Shown here one piece after another: positions 15,364 through 23,263 of a stretch of 38,731 nt of DNA. Source of the stretch: Nonomuraea sp. MG754425. GTDB taxonomy: Bacteria; Actinomycetota; Actinomycetes; Streptosporangiales; Streptosporangiaceae. Every line of letters starts with the position of its first letter. Within the stretch, counting starts at the first letter, position 1. The stretch covers positions 1 to 38,731 of the forward strand of contig NZ_SSXE01000178.1 of NCBI RefSeq assembly GCF_021699195.1. Reading direction: 5' to 3'. Both the position numbers and the translations under genes were made by a program. Below the pieces are notes generated by a model. The model did not search any database. It worked only from the letters and a program-made list of their open reading frames with translations, and had not been told where the DNA came from.

Positions 15364-15373
15364 GGAGCCTCTC

Positions 15374-16333
15374 GTGCGTGCTGCAGTCATCAACACCCCG
15401 GACGCGACACCCGTCTGGGCGGACTTCCCGGACCCGCAACAGCAGCCGAACCAAGCCCCGCTGAAGCTCGTGGGCGCGGGCCTGCACCACGTCGTGCGTG
15501 CGCTGGCCTCCGCCCGCCACTACGGCAGCGACCAGGCATATCCCCTCGTGCCGGGCCTCGACGCCGTGGCCCGGACCGACGACGGGCGACTGGTCTACAC
15601 GGGACTCCCCCAGTCGCCGTGGGGAACGATGGCCGAATGGCTGGTCACCCCGTTCGAGGTGGAGTTGCCTGCCGGAGCCGATCCGCTCGCGGTCGCCGCC
15701 GGCATGAACCCCGCCACGTCGGGCTGGATGCCGCTGATCACCCACCGCAAGGAGATGGGCGAGCTCGACACCGTGCTGGTGCTCGGGGCGACCGGAACCT
15801 CGGGCAGCCTGGCGGTGCGGGCGGCGCTGTCCCTCGGCGCACAACGTGTCATCGCGGCCGGGCGCGACCGCCAAGCGCTGGCACGGCTGCACGACCTCGG
15901 CGCCGTCACCATTCCCCTCTCAGTCTCCGGACCCGACGCCTGGGCGACCGACCTCAGCGCGGCCGTCGCTGCGGCGCAGCCCACGCTCGTGCTCGACTTC
16001 GTGTGGGGCCCCGTCGCCGAGGCCACCTTCGCCGCACTGGGCGGAGCCGGCACAGACGACGACAGCGCAATGATCGACTACGTCCAGATCGGCTCGCTCG
16101 CCGGAACCGACGCGGTGCTGCCCGCGGCGCTGCTGCGCAGCCGGCGGATCCGGATCAGCGGGAGTGGCACGGGCTCGGTCTCGAAGGCGCGGATGATCGC
16201 TGAGCTTCCCGGGATCATCGCCCGGTTCGCCGACGGCACCTTCGACGCGCCGTACACCGTTTACCCGCTCAGCCGCATCGGCGAGGCCTGGGCGCATCAA
16301 GGGCGCACCCGGGCCGTCGTCGTCCCGGACTGA
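15374..16333 (+). CDS. Zinc-independent quinone oxidoreductase-like MDR protein
   Basis: 319 residues from the GTG at 15374, selected because AGGAG lies 6 nt upstream and the protein then begins VRAAVINTPDATPVW. The upstream extension contains the operator. This is the medium-chain dehydrogenase fold: N-terminal catalytic domain with LVPGLDAVARTDDGRLVYTG, then the Rossmann motif VLVLGATGTSGSLAVRAAL (about 138-156). The structural and catalytic zinc ligands of alcohol dehydrogenases are absent, consistent with NADPH:quinone or enone reductases. It is followed after 35 nt by an FAD monooxygenase, probably in the same operon. It likely detoxifies or tailors a quinone or enone that the TetR senses. 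Confidence 0.87.
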   Translation: MRAAVINTPDATPVWADFPDPQQQPNQAPLKLVGAGLHHVVRALASARHYGSDQAYPLVPGLDAVARTDDGRLVYTGLPQSPWGTMAEWLVTPFEVELPAGADPLAVAAGMNPATSGWMPLITHRKEMGELDTVLVLGATGTSGSLAVRAALSLGAQRVIAAGRDRQALARLHDLGAVTIPLSVSGPDAWATDLSAAVAAAQPTLVLDFVWGPVAEATFAALGGAGTDDDSAMIDYVQIGSLAGTDAVLPAALLRSRRIRISGSGTGSVSKARMIAELPGIIARFADGTFDAPYTVYPLSRIGEAWAHQGRTRAVVVPD

Positions 16334-16368
16334 CCCTGCCCGACCCGAGGAGAACGGAGAACAACATC

Positions 16369-17559
16369 ATGCACAAACGCGCATTGGTCGTCGGGCTGGG
16401 GATCGCGGGCATGTCCGCGGCGATCGGGCTCCGGCAGGCCGGATGGACGCCCATCATCGTCGAACGGGCCCCGGAGCGCCGGAAGGGCGGCTACTTCGTC
16501 GGCCTGATGACGGAAGGCAGGCAGGCGGCCATCGACCTCGGTATCGCCGGCCACCTGCACACCCGCAATCCCCCCGACGGCGGGAAGGCGTGGTCACTGA
16601 CCCGGCGCGGAAACCGTGAGCCGGGCGTGGGGTTCCTGCACCAGCCGGGCGACCCCGCGGCGGTCGTCCGCGGAGACATCGAAGCAGCGCTCTGGCAAGG
16701 CACCCGCGGGGACAGGACGAGCGAGCCCATCGACGTCCGGTTCGCCACGAAACCCGTCGAGATCGACGACACCGGCACCGGCGTGCGGGTACTACTCGAA
16801 GACGCCGGCACCGGCACGCAGTACCACGAAGGCTTCGACCTGGTCGTCGGCGCCGACGGACTGCGATCGCACGTGCGCCGCACGGTCTTCGGCCCGCACG
16901 AGGACCACATGACCAAGTGGGACGCCATGATCTGCGCGTTCCAGCTCCAAGAACAGGTGCCGTCCTTCGCCCCGGCGGACAGCATCATCAGCGCCCGCGC
17001 GGGCCGTGCGGTGTGGGTCTTCGGGTTCGCCGACCGACCCCCGACCGCCCTGTTGACCTACCGCACCGAGGACATCGAAGGACAGTTCACCGGATCCAGG
17101 CTCGAGCGACTGCGCACCGTCTTCTCCGAGATGGACGACCCCGTGGTGCGGCACGCACTGGACTCCTTGGAACAGACACCGGAGTTCCTGTTCGACTCGG
17201 TGCACCAGGTGAAGATGCCCCGGTGGAGCCGAGGAAAGGTCGTTCTCGTGGGCGATGCGGCGTGGTGCCTGAATCTCTACTCGGGAATGGGAGCCACCTC
17301 CGCTCTCCGAGGTGGCGCCGAGCTCGGCCGGGCATTGAGGGAGAACCCGGACGGCCTCGACGCCGCACTGGCCGCCTGGGAGTCGCGGCTGCGCCCGTTC
17401 ATCAGGAAGCACCAGCGCCTCGCCCGGGTGAAGCAGCAGATGTTCGTGCCGTCGAGCCGTCCCGCCGAAGGCCTTCGCTCGGCGGTTCTGCGCCTCGCGT
17501 GCACAGCGCGAGACCGCAGGCTGGCGAAGGCCCGTGCCGTGAAAGGCAGCACATCGTGA
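16369..17559 (+). CDS. FAD-dependent monooxygenase (PHBH fold)
   Basis: 396 residues. FAD motif GLGIAGMSAA is at 10-19 (a GxGxxG variant with Ala), then VERAPERRKGGYFVGL, the DG motif LVVGADGLRSHVRRTVFG, and the GD motif VVLVGDAAWCLNLYSGMGAT near 290-310. Length and motif spacing fit TetX/UbiH-type single-component hydroxylases. The ATG follows GGAG with ~10-nt spacing. Paired with the quinone reductase it suggests hydroxylation and reduction of an aromatic or quinone compound, under control of the divergent TetR. TetX-like antibiotic inactivation is possible, but no residue seen here proves it. Confidence 0.9.
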   Translation: MHKRALVVGLGIAGMSAAIGLRQAGWTPIIVERAPERRKGGYFVGLMTEGRQAAIDLGIAGHLHTRNPPDGGKAWSLTRRGNREPGVGFLHQPGDPAAVVRGDIEAALWQGTRGDRTSEPIDVRFATKPVEIDDTGTGVRVLLEDAGTGTQYHEGFDLVVGADGLRSHVRRTVFGPHEDHMTKWDAMICAFQLQEQVPSFAPADSIISARAGRAVWVFGFADRPPTALLTYRTEDIEGQFTGSRLERLRTVFSEMDDPVVRHALDSLEQTPEFLFDSVHQVKMPRWSRGKVVLVGDAAWCLNLYSGMGATSALRGGAELGRALRENPDGLDAALAAWESRLRPFIRKHQRLARVKQQMFVPSSRPAEGLRSAVLRLACTARDRRLAKARAVKGSTS

Positions 17560-18109
17560 CTGTGACCGTTTGCCAAGGAGCCGTGGGAACAGCGGACGAC
17601 GTCCGGCCGCGCAAGGCCATGACTCGGCGCTCCTCCTCGGAGAGTACGATCTCGACAGCCCGTGGACCTTGATGCGCATCGTCCCCGGGGCCGGGTTCGA
17701 CCCGTGGCCCCCCAACCAGGGGTCGACTGTTGGGGGCCGCTTGCTCTGCCGCGCTCTGGCCCAGGCCGATGTCGGCCACCAGAAAGGGGGTGCGCTCGCC
17801 CAGCCGCCCTCCCCCACGAACCCGGGCCGGGTGGCGCTGACCGGTCCGACCGCCGCACAGGATGTCACGGTGAGGACCCGTTGACACCGTTCGGCATCAC
17901 GTTCCCGCTCACCCCGCAGCGGCTGCCGGCATGACGACAGCCGTGATCAAGAACCAGACGCGCTACCGGCTGGTGTCCCGGCAACTTTCAGCGGTGATGG
18001 CCGAGGATTTCGGCGCCATGGTGGCACCTGTGGCTCCCCGGAAAGGCCCTCTGGCCGGCAGAGCCGCGCCGTGCCGGCCAACCACCATGGCGTTCTTGCG
18101 TCGAGCCGG
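17560..18109. other. Gene-poor stretch with hairpins and a possible transposase scrap
   Basis: No intact gene. It holds the paired hairpins at 17687-17738 and, on the minus strand at 17594-17659, a short reading VEIVLSEEERRVMALRGRTSS that resembles the N-terminus of IS630-type transposases (IVLSEEER...). No inverted ends or catalytic DDE portion were seen. Remaining frames lack coding character. Confidence 0.4.
17687..17738 (+). terminator. Overlapping alternative hairpins downstream of the FAD monooxygenase
   Basis: Hairpin A pairs GGGGCC (17687-17692) with GGCCCC (17706-17711), with an inner GGGT/ACCC stem. Hairpin B pairs GGCCCCCCAA (17706-17715) with TTGGGGGCC (17730-17738), allowing one bulged C. 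They share 17706-17711 and so cannot form together. The simplest reading is a terminator region about 130 nt after the gene. No long U-run follows. Confidence 0.4.
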
Positions 18110-18253
18110 TCACATGCCCAACGCGAGGAAGGCGCAGCGGAGCGCGTATTTGTCGAGGTAGTCACCCGGGCGGGTCATGGAGTGAGGGTAGACGTAGAGG
18201 TCGCCACGGCGGGCGCGGTGCAGCAGGTCGAGCTGCGCGGCCGGAAGGTTCAC
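18110..18253 (-). CDS. Small hypothetical protein (47 aa)
   Basis: From a GTG at 18253-18251 with a purine-rich GGAAGGGGG 5-7 nt upstream. It reads VNLPAAQLDLLHRARRGDLY at the start and ends in CAFLALGM. Composition is protein-like, with no membrane segment and no known domain recognised. It overlaps the end of the coiled-coil frame (18162-18479) in another phase, so the two may be one gene split by a frameshift or a translationally coupled pair downstream of the MarR gene. Function unknown. Confidence 0.45.
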   Translation of the reverse strand: MNLPAAQLDLLHRARRGDLYVYPHSMTRPGDYLDKYALRCAFLALGM

Positions 18254-18479
18254 TCCTGCCCCCTTCCTTCACATTGTCAGAGCGAGGGACGTGTGTCCCC
18301 TGCTGCGCGGCGGTCAGGCGCTGCTCGAGGCCGCGTTCCCGGCTCCGGCACTCCTGCAGTTTGGTCTGGGCCACGGCCAGCGCGGGCACCGCCTCGGCGA
18401 GTTCGCGCTGGACCGTCGGGAGCTGCGTGCCCGCGTCCTTGAGTTCGGCGCGGTCGCGACTTGGGCCGGAGGAGGTCAA
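18162..18479 (-). CDS. Possible coiled-coil protein coupled to MarR
   Basis: A TTG at 18479-18477 overlaps the MarR stop (TTGA), opening a 105-residue frame. Its middle (VQRELAEAVPALAVAQTKLQ, then ERGLEQRLTAAQQ) shows heptad-like Leu/Ala/Val spacing typical of a coiled coil. The last ~35 residues become Arg/Pro-rich, as expected of an off-frame read-through, so the real product may end or shift frame near 18250 into the 47-residue frame. No family recognised. TTG use and the weak ribosome site lower confidence. Confidence 0.35.
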   Translation of the reverse strand: MTSSGPSRDRAELKDAGTQLPTVQRELAEAVPALAVAQTKLQECRSRERGLEQRLTAAQQGTHVPRSDNVKEGGRSEPSGRAARPAAPRPPWRPLRLPSLHDPPG

Positions 18480-18904
18480 CGGCGATGCGTGGCCGTTACG
18501 GTCCGGCAGCGTGCGGTGATTCCGGCCATCGTGCTGCGGAAGTGCTCGCGGTCGTTCTCGGCGAGTGGCGTGATGAGGTGGTCGAGTTCGGCGCTGACCT
18601 CGGCGTGGAAGGCGGTCGCCGCCTGGCGGCCTTCGTCGGTCAAGGTCACCTGTAGGGCGCGCCGGTCGCCCGGGACGGGAGAGCGCTGGGCGAGCCCGCG
18701 TTTCTCGGCCCGGTTCATCAGACCGGTCAATGCCGCCTTCTCCACGTCGAAGCAGTGGGCGAGGTCGGCCATGCCTCGGGGGCCGTCGAGCAGGACGCAC
18801 AGGAGCTTGGCCTGGACGGGGGTCAGGCCGTGGCGTTCGGCGACGCGGGCGTAGAGCGACTGCACCAGGGCGGTGAGGTGGACCAAGCCGGTGGCGGCAT
18901 CCAT
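18476..18904 (-). CDS. MarR-family regulator
   Basis: 142 residues from the ATG at 18904. A GTG at 18931 (AGGCGA upstream) would add nine residues and is a fair alternative; still longer starts run into the promoter. The winged-helix core is clear: LTPVQAKLLCVLLDGPRGMA, the recognition region FDVEKAALTGLMNRAEKRGL, and the wing RSPVPGDRRALQVTLTDEGR. The C-terminal helix mediates dimerisation. It is divergent from a redox gene set beginning at 19086, which it probably represses together with itself. No reactive Cys is placed as in OhrR, so a ligand-binding mechanism is more likely. One Cys in AHCFDVEKA is worth noting. Confidence 0.9.
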   Translation of the reverse strand: MDAATGLVHLTALVQSLYARVAERHGLTPVQAKLLCVLLDGPRGMADLAHCFDVEKAALTGLMNRAEKRGLAQRSPVPGDRRALQVTLTDEGRQAATAFHAEVSAELDHLITPLAENDREHFRSTMAGITARCRTVTATHRR

Positions 18905-19005
18905 CGGAGCGGCGCCTGGGCCGGCCTGCACGCCGTCGCCTGCGCAGCCGAGTCCTGTGGCTGCGATCGTTTGCCCCGATTTTGTCACGACCTTATGGTA
19001 CACGA

Positions 19006-19037
19006 CGCATATAGTTAACTCCGCATATAGTACGCTC
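19006..19037. promoter_or_regulatory. Direct repeats in the MarR divergent promoter region
   Basis: CGCATATAGT occurs at 19006-19015 and again at 19022-19031, one 16-bp period apart, with the palindrome AGTTAACT at 19013-19020 between them. Each copy contains TATAGT, a near-consensus -10 for the plus strand. The position between divergent MarR and target genes suggests overlapping promoters and operator. Confidence 0.45.
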
Positions 19038-19085
19038 CGTTGACAGATGTTGCCGTGTGCCCCAATCGACCGAGGAGGTCCGCAC

Positions 19086-19368
19086 GTGGCTTTCACCGAT
19101 GAAGAGATCGCCTACCTGCGCTCGCAGCGGCTGACCCGCATCGCCACCGTCGGTGCCGACGGCCGACCCGTGGACACCGCGCTACCTGCGCGTCTACGGC
19201 GAGGCCGAGCTCGTCGAACGCCAGGGCCAGTTCGGGATCGCCCCCTACATGCGCATCACCCCCACCCTGTCGTGGAGCTTCAACCTGGAGGGCCTGCCGT
19301 TCAGCCACGACCGCGAGGTCAAGGTCCAGCGCACCGTTCACGAGCCCGCATCCGAGCCCGGCGCGTAA
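19086..19368 (+). pseudogene. PPOX-class (F420/FMN) oxidoreductase with internal deletion
   Basis: From a GTG at 19086 with a strong GAGGAGG site, the frame reads VAFTDEEIAYLRSQRLTRIA then VGADGRP, the start of the PPOX-class F420-dependent family. The rest of the family (DPWTPRYLRVYGEAELVERQ, later SWSFNLEGLPFSHDREV) continues in the next frame from 19162 to 19368. About 45-50 residues of the split-barrel core are missing between the two parts. The repeat GCCGAC occurs at 19155-19160 and 19162-19167, right at the junction, as expected of a slippage or recombination deletion. The protein cannot be functional as read. A sequencing or assembly error is less likely, because the missing part is large. 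Confidence 0.75.
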
Positions 19369-19446
19369 CCCCTTCGCCCCTCCGGCCGCCCGTCTCGCCA
19401 GGCCGTCCGATTCACCCTTTCTACAAGTTGTCAGGAGACATAGACC

Positions 19447-20022
19447 GTGACCCGCATCGGCATGATCTTGGGAAGTACCCGCCCGAACCGCGCCGGAGAG
19501 CAGGTGGCGCGCTGGGCGCTGGAGCTGGCTGCCCAGCGTGAGGACGCCGAGTTCGAGCTCGTCGACCTGCGCGACTTCCCGCTGCCGCACCTGGACGAGG
19601 CCCTCCCGCCGTCGTTCGGCCAGTACGCGGGCGAGCACACCCGCCGCTGGGCCGGGAAAGTGGCCTCCTTCGACGGCTTCGTCGTCATCACCCCGGAGTA
19701 CAACCACAGCACCAGCGGCGTGCTGAAGAACGCGCTGGACTACCTGTTCGCCGAATGGAACAACAAGGCCGTCGGGTTCATCTCCTACGGCGCCCACGGC
19801 GGGGTCCGCGCCGTGGAGCACCTGCGCGTGATGGCCGGCGAGCTGATGATGGCCGATGTCCGCGCCCAGGTCGTCCTGCCGTTCGCCACCGAGTTCGAGA
19901 ACTACCGGACCTTCAAGCCGGGCGACTACAACCTGCCCGCCTTCGACGCCATGCTCGGCCAGGTCATCGCCTGGAGCAACGCCCTCGCGCTGTTGCGCGC
20001 CGCCGAGCACGTCGCGGCCTGA
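19447..20022 (+). CDS. NADPH-dependent FMN reductase (flavodoxin-like)
   Basis: 191 residues from a GTG with AGGAG about 8 nt upstream. The FMN phosphate loop GSTRPNRAGEQVARW is near 9-23, the flavin-contacting TPEYNHSTSGVLKNALDYL at ~82-100, and SYGAHGGVRAVEHLR follows. This is the SsuE/azoreductase/chromate-reductase type, producing reduced FMN or two-electron-reducing quinones. It is the first intact gene after the broken PPOX reductase and probably belongs to the MarR-controlled operon with the SDR, NTF2-like and NmrA-like genes, pointing to quinone or electrophile stress. Confidence 0.92.
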   Translation: MTRIGMILGSTRPNRAGEQVARWALELAAQREDAEFELVDLRDFPLPHLDEALPPSFGQYAGEHTRRWAGKVASFDGFVVITPEYNHSTSGVLKNALDYLFAEWNNKAVGFISYGAHGGVRAVEHLRVMAGELMMADVRAQVVLPFATEFENYRTFKPGDYNLPAFDAMLGQVIAWSNALALLRAAEHVAA

Positions 20023-20051
20023 CCGGCACACACGATGGAAAGGCTCCGCTC

Positions 20052-20804
20052 ATGACGCTCACCGGAAGCGAACTGGCCGGTCAGGACACCGTGGTCGTGG
20101 GTGGCACCGGTAACGTCGGCGTCTTCCTGGTCGACGCCTTCGTCCGTGCCGGCGCCCGGGTGCTGGTCCCCTCGCGCTCCCGCGACAAGATCGATCGTCT
20201 CCTGACGCGGCTCGGCCCGGACAAGGCCCGCCACGTCGTCGGCCTGATCGGCGACATCGGGTCCGCAGGCAGCGCCGCCGCGCTGCAGTCCCAGGTCCAG
20301 GACGAGGCCGGTACTTTGCGCGCCGTCGCGGCGGCGCCCGCCGGCTGGCACCAGACGCACTCGATGCTGCGGGCCGGGTTCGACGACTTCAAAGCTGTCA
20401 TCGAAAACAGCCTGTTCCCGCACTACCTGGCCGCGCAGACCTTCCTGCCGCTGCTGGATTCCGGCGGTTCCTACACCAGCATCAACGGCCCCGTCGGATT
20501 CCTCGGCCCGCCCCAGCCCGGCATCGGGCCGATGGCCGTGGTGTCGATCGCGCAGAACAAGCTCACGCAGGCGTTCGCCGTGGAGACCGGCGGCACACCC
20601 CGGGTCAACGACGTGGTCATGATGGCGTTCATCGGCCCGAACGGCACCCGTCCGGGCTCGCATCTGTCCGGGGAGCAGGTCGGCGACTACGTCACCGCCC
20701 TGGCCTCCCCCGCAGGCGCAACCATGCACAGCCAGACACTGCACCTGCGCGACCCGCGCCAGGTGGAGGCGGCCCTGGCCGGCGACTTCACCAGCCCCGC
20801 CTGA
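20052..20804 (+). CDS. Short-chain dehydrogenase/reductase-like protein
   Basis: 250 residues from the ATG at 20052 with GGAAAGG upstream. The Rossmann motif VVVGGTGNVGVFLVDAFVRA is near 13-32, with an NADP-type Arg-rich segment PSRSRDKIDRLL after strand 2. The classical YxxxK is not obvious: the region SINGPVGFLGPP...SIAQNKLTQAF has Ser and Lys but no Tyr four residues before the Lys. It may therefore be an atypical or non-catalytic SDR. It lies 29 nt after the FMN reductase and 75 nt before the NTF2-like gene. Confidence 0.85.
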   Translation: MTLTGSELAGQDTVVVGGTGNVGVFLVDAFVRAGARVLVPSRSRDKIDRLLTRLGPDKARHVVGLIGDIGSAGSAAALQSQVQDEAGTLRAVAAAPAGWHQTHSMLRAGFDDFKAVIENSLFPHYLAAQTFLPLLDSGGSYTSINGPVGFLGPPQPGIGPMAVVSIAQNKLTQAFAVETGGTPRVNDVVMMAFIGPNGTRPGSHLSGEQVGDYVTALASPAGATMHSQTLHLRDPRQVEAALAGDFTSPA

Positions 20805-20879
20805 CCAGCTCCGGACACCACCGCAAAGCGACGGCCACGCCGCCTGCTGCCCAGATCACCCAGAGAGAGGACACACTCC

Positions 20880-21272
20880 ATGAACGCCACCCACGACAGC
20901 GGCGGCACGGCCGTTGCCGACGTCTACTTCGACGCCTGGCAGACCAACCAGCCGTCCCGGCTGGCCGACGTGCTCGCCCCCGACATCCGGGTCAACGGGC
21001 CGCTCGGCCAGATCGACGGCGCCGCGCAATACCAGGCATCGCTGGGCCGCATCTTCTCCATCACCGGCGAACTCGTCTTCCACAAGCGGTGGGTCGACGG
21101 CGGCGACGTCATGACGTGGTTCGACCTGCATCCCCGCGACGGTGGCGAGCCGTTCCCCGTGGCCAGTTGGCTGCGGATCGAAGACGGCCGCATCACCCGG
21201 GTCCGGGTCACCTTCGACCTGGGCAGCCTTCTGCGGGTCGTGGACCCGCGCGAGGCGCCCACCGACCGGTAG
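20880..21272 (+). CDS. NTF2/SnoaL-like protein
   Basis: 130 residues of the cone-shaped NTF2 fold: N-terminal helices VADVYFDAWQTNQPSRLADV, then LAPDIRVNGPLG, and C-terminal strands VASWLRIEDGRITRVRVTFD. Such proteins are isomerases, cyclases, dehydratases or small-ligand binders. It has AGAGAGGA upstream of the ATG and lies within the redox gene set. Substrate unknown. Confidence 0.85.
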   Translation: MNATHDSGGTAVADVYFDAWQTNQPSRLADVLAPDIRVNGPLGQIDGAAQYQASLGRIFSITGELVFHKRWVDGGDVMTWFDLHPRDGGEPFPVASWLRIEDGRITRVRVTFDLGSLLRVVDPREAPTDR

Positions 21273-21394
21273 CCCGCAGGCGAGACCACTCGCCCGCGGG
21301 CCCCGGAACGTCCGGACCCGAGCGTCCCACGGTTCCGGCGACACCGCGCATCACCCCAGCACCCCACCGCCCCCTCGGAGAGTGAGAAACACCC

Positions 21395-22315
21395 ATGAGT
21401 ACGCCCCACCCCACCGCACCCCCGGTCCTCGTCGTCGGCGCGACCGGCTCCCTCGGCGGCCAGGTCGTCGATGAGCTGCTCAGGCGCGGCAAGAACGTCC
21501 GCGCCCTGGTCCGCCCCGCCACCGACGCCGCCGCCCTGGAGAAGAAGGGCGTCGAGATCGCCCGCGGTGACATGCTCGACCTCGACTCGCTCATTGCCGC
21601 CATGACCGGCGCGGACGCCGTCATCACCACCGCCGCCGGCTACACCCGCGGCGGCAGGAACGCCCACGCCATCGACACCACCGGCAACGCCAACCTCGCC
21701 GAGGCCGCCGCCCGTGCCGGCGTCCGGCGCTTCGTCCTGACCAGCATCCTCACCAGCGACCAGACCCCCGACGTCACCCACTTCTGGCACAAGAAACTCG
21801 CCGAGGACCGGCTCGAACTGCTCGGCGTCCCGTTCGTCGCGCTGCGCCCCGGCGCCTTCCTCGACCAGATCGCCACCATGGGCGGCAACGCCCTGGCCAA
21901 GGGCCGCCTGATGTGGATGGGCAAGACCACCGTCCCGCTCACGTTCGTCCTCACCTCCGACCTCGCCGGCTACCTGGCGGCCGCGGTCGACGCCGACGTC
22001 AAACGCGGCGAACGCATCGACATCGGCTGGGACCACCCCGCCAGCGTGCAGGAGGTGGCCACCCTGCTCAGCACCCAGGCAGGCAAGACGATCAAGGTGC
22101 GGGCCATCCCGTCCGCCATCACCCGCGCCGCGGGCGTCCTGGCCGGCTCCTTCCTGCCGATGGTCAAGGACATGACCGCCATGTTCGCCTGGTTCGACAG
22201 CGGCCGCTACGTCGCCGACACCCGCCGGCAAGCGGAACTGTTCGGCCCGCCGCCCGGCGCCCAGGACGCCGTCACCCGGCTCACCGGCGAACTGCGCCAC
22301 CCGCAACACCCCTGA
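21395..22315 (+). CDS. NmrA-like NAD(P)H-binding atypical SDR
   Basis: 306 residues. The dinucleotide motif GATGSLGGQVVDELL is near 16-30, followed by the NADP-type Arg pair in VRALVRPATD, GDMLDLDSLIAAMTGADAVI and VRRFVLTSIL, as in NmrA/QOR2 or isoflavone reductase relatives. The catalytic Tyr of classical SDRs is replaced by HFWHKKLAEDRL, so it is either a reductase with another proton donor or a redox sensor. It follows a GGAGAGTGAG ribosome site and ends the MarR-linked gene set before the hairpin at 22345. Confidence 0.9.
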   Translation: MSTPHPTAPPVLVVGATGSLGGQVVDELLRRGKNVRALVRPATDAAALEKKGVEIARGDMLDLDSLIAAMTGADAVITTAAGYTRGGRNAHAIDTTGNANLAEAAARAGVRRFVLTSILTSDQTPDVTHFWHKKLAEDRLELLGVPFVALRPGAFLDQIATMGGNALAKGRLMWMGKTTVPLTFVLTSDLAGYLAAAVDADVKRGERIDIGWDHPASVQEVATLLSTQAGKTIKVRAIPSAITRAAGVLAGSFLPMVKDMTAMFAWFDSGRYVADTRRQAELFGPPPGAQDAVTRLTGELRHPQHP

Positions 22316-22344
22316 CGCACCGCGCCATCACCCGTGCCATCACC

Positions 22345-22359
22345 CGCGGCTTCGCCGCG
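22345..22359 (+). terminator. Short GC hairpin after the NmrA-like gene
   Basis: CGCGGC (22345-22350), loop TTC, GCCGCG (22354-22359), a perfect 6-bp stem 29 nt past the stop codon. It is a plausible terminator for the 19447-22315 gene set; no U-run follows. Confidence 0.4.
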
Positions 22360-22541
22360 CCTCAACCCCCGTTCGAGAACCCCTCATGAACCACTCCCGT
22401 ACCGCCGTCAACGAAGTCATCGCCACGGAGTGACATGATCTCCTGGCGGCGGCAGCGGCTTCACAATCCTTTCTCCAGGCATGGACAGCTATCCATGATC
22501 CGCACATCACGCAGTCCGCAGGATTTCCGTACGGTGAAGAT

Positions 22542-23186
22542 ATGTTCTTCGAACCCCCGCCAGCTCGGGAAGAAGCGGCTCGCCCACCCAAATCTGGATG
22601 GCCGTCCTGGTCTGCTCCACCGGCGGAGGAGATGGGCGCAGTGATGGTCAGCGGACTGGTACTGGCCCGCACCCCGAATGTCGCCATTACTGTGCCGACG
22701 ATCCAGGCATTCAGTACCGGCTGCCTGATCAACGTGGACACCGTTACCAGACGACGAACTCTGTCCCCCGACGACTTCCAGGCCCTCCAGCTAGCCGTGT
22801 TCCCCCACATGGTCACCGGGGTGAGGGCCGATCAACCATTACCGGACCAACTGCTGCGCTTCGGTGTACGCTTCGCCGACGGCACCAAGGCCACCACCGT
22901 CGGACAACGTTTGGACAGAACACAACTCCCGCAGGATCCGCCCCGGGGCCCGCAGTTGTCCCTGCTGCTCCCGGGCATGTCCATACGAAGCGGTGACGAG
23001 GACGCAGGCGTCACGACCTGGGGGCTATGGCTTTGGCCTTCACCGCCCGAGGAGAGGTTCGAACTCGCTGTGGAGTGGCCTGTCGGCGGGATCGAGCTGA
23101 GCATCGTCGAACTCGACGGCGCGGCCATCGCGGCCGCCGCTCAGCAGGCGGTCCCTTACTGGCCGGAATCCCCACAGGCTGGGTAA
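22542..23186 (+). CDS. Conserved hypothetical protein of unknown function
   Basis: 214 residues, soluble, rich in beta-strand segments and Pro. Distinct segments are LLRFGVRFADGTKATT (about 105-120), PQLSLLLPGMSI and TTWGLWLWPSPPEERFELAVEWP followed by a C-terminal IELDGAAI-like helix. I recall similar proteins (FGVRFADGTKATT ... GLWLWPLPP) as widespread hypotheticals in actinobacteria, with no known role. The ATG is preceded by GGTGAAGAT; a later start near 22647 is possible because the first ~30 residues are Pro/Glu/Ala-rich. It stands alone between the NmrA-like gene and the CopZ gene. Confidence 0.75.
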   Translation: MFFEPPPAREEAARPPKSGWPSWSAPPAEEMGAVMVSGLVLARTPNVAITVPTIQAFSTGCLINVDTVTRRRTLSPDDFQALQLAVFPHMVTGVRADQPLPDQLLRFGVRFADGTKATTVGQRLDRTQLPQDPPRGPQLSLLLPGMSIRSGDEDAGVTTWGLWLWPSPPEERFELAVEWPVGGIELSIVELDGAAIAAAAQQAVPYWPESPQAG

Positions 23187-23263
23187 AGCCCTACCATCTT
23201 TGCTTGCGGAGGAGAGCCTGCTTGCGAGTCCGCGATCGTGTTCGATCCATGGGTTGAAGACTG

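Noticed and set aside
17687..17715. GGGTTCGACCC followed by CCA-like sequence, resembling a tRNA T-arm and 3' end
   Set aside because: The T-stem pairing, anticodon and D-arms are not present; the motif is a GC-rich hairpin.
22340..22816. 158-residue minus-strand frame
   Set aside because: Overlaps the better supported plus-strand gene at 22542-23186 and has no recognisable motif.
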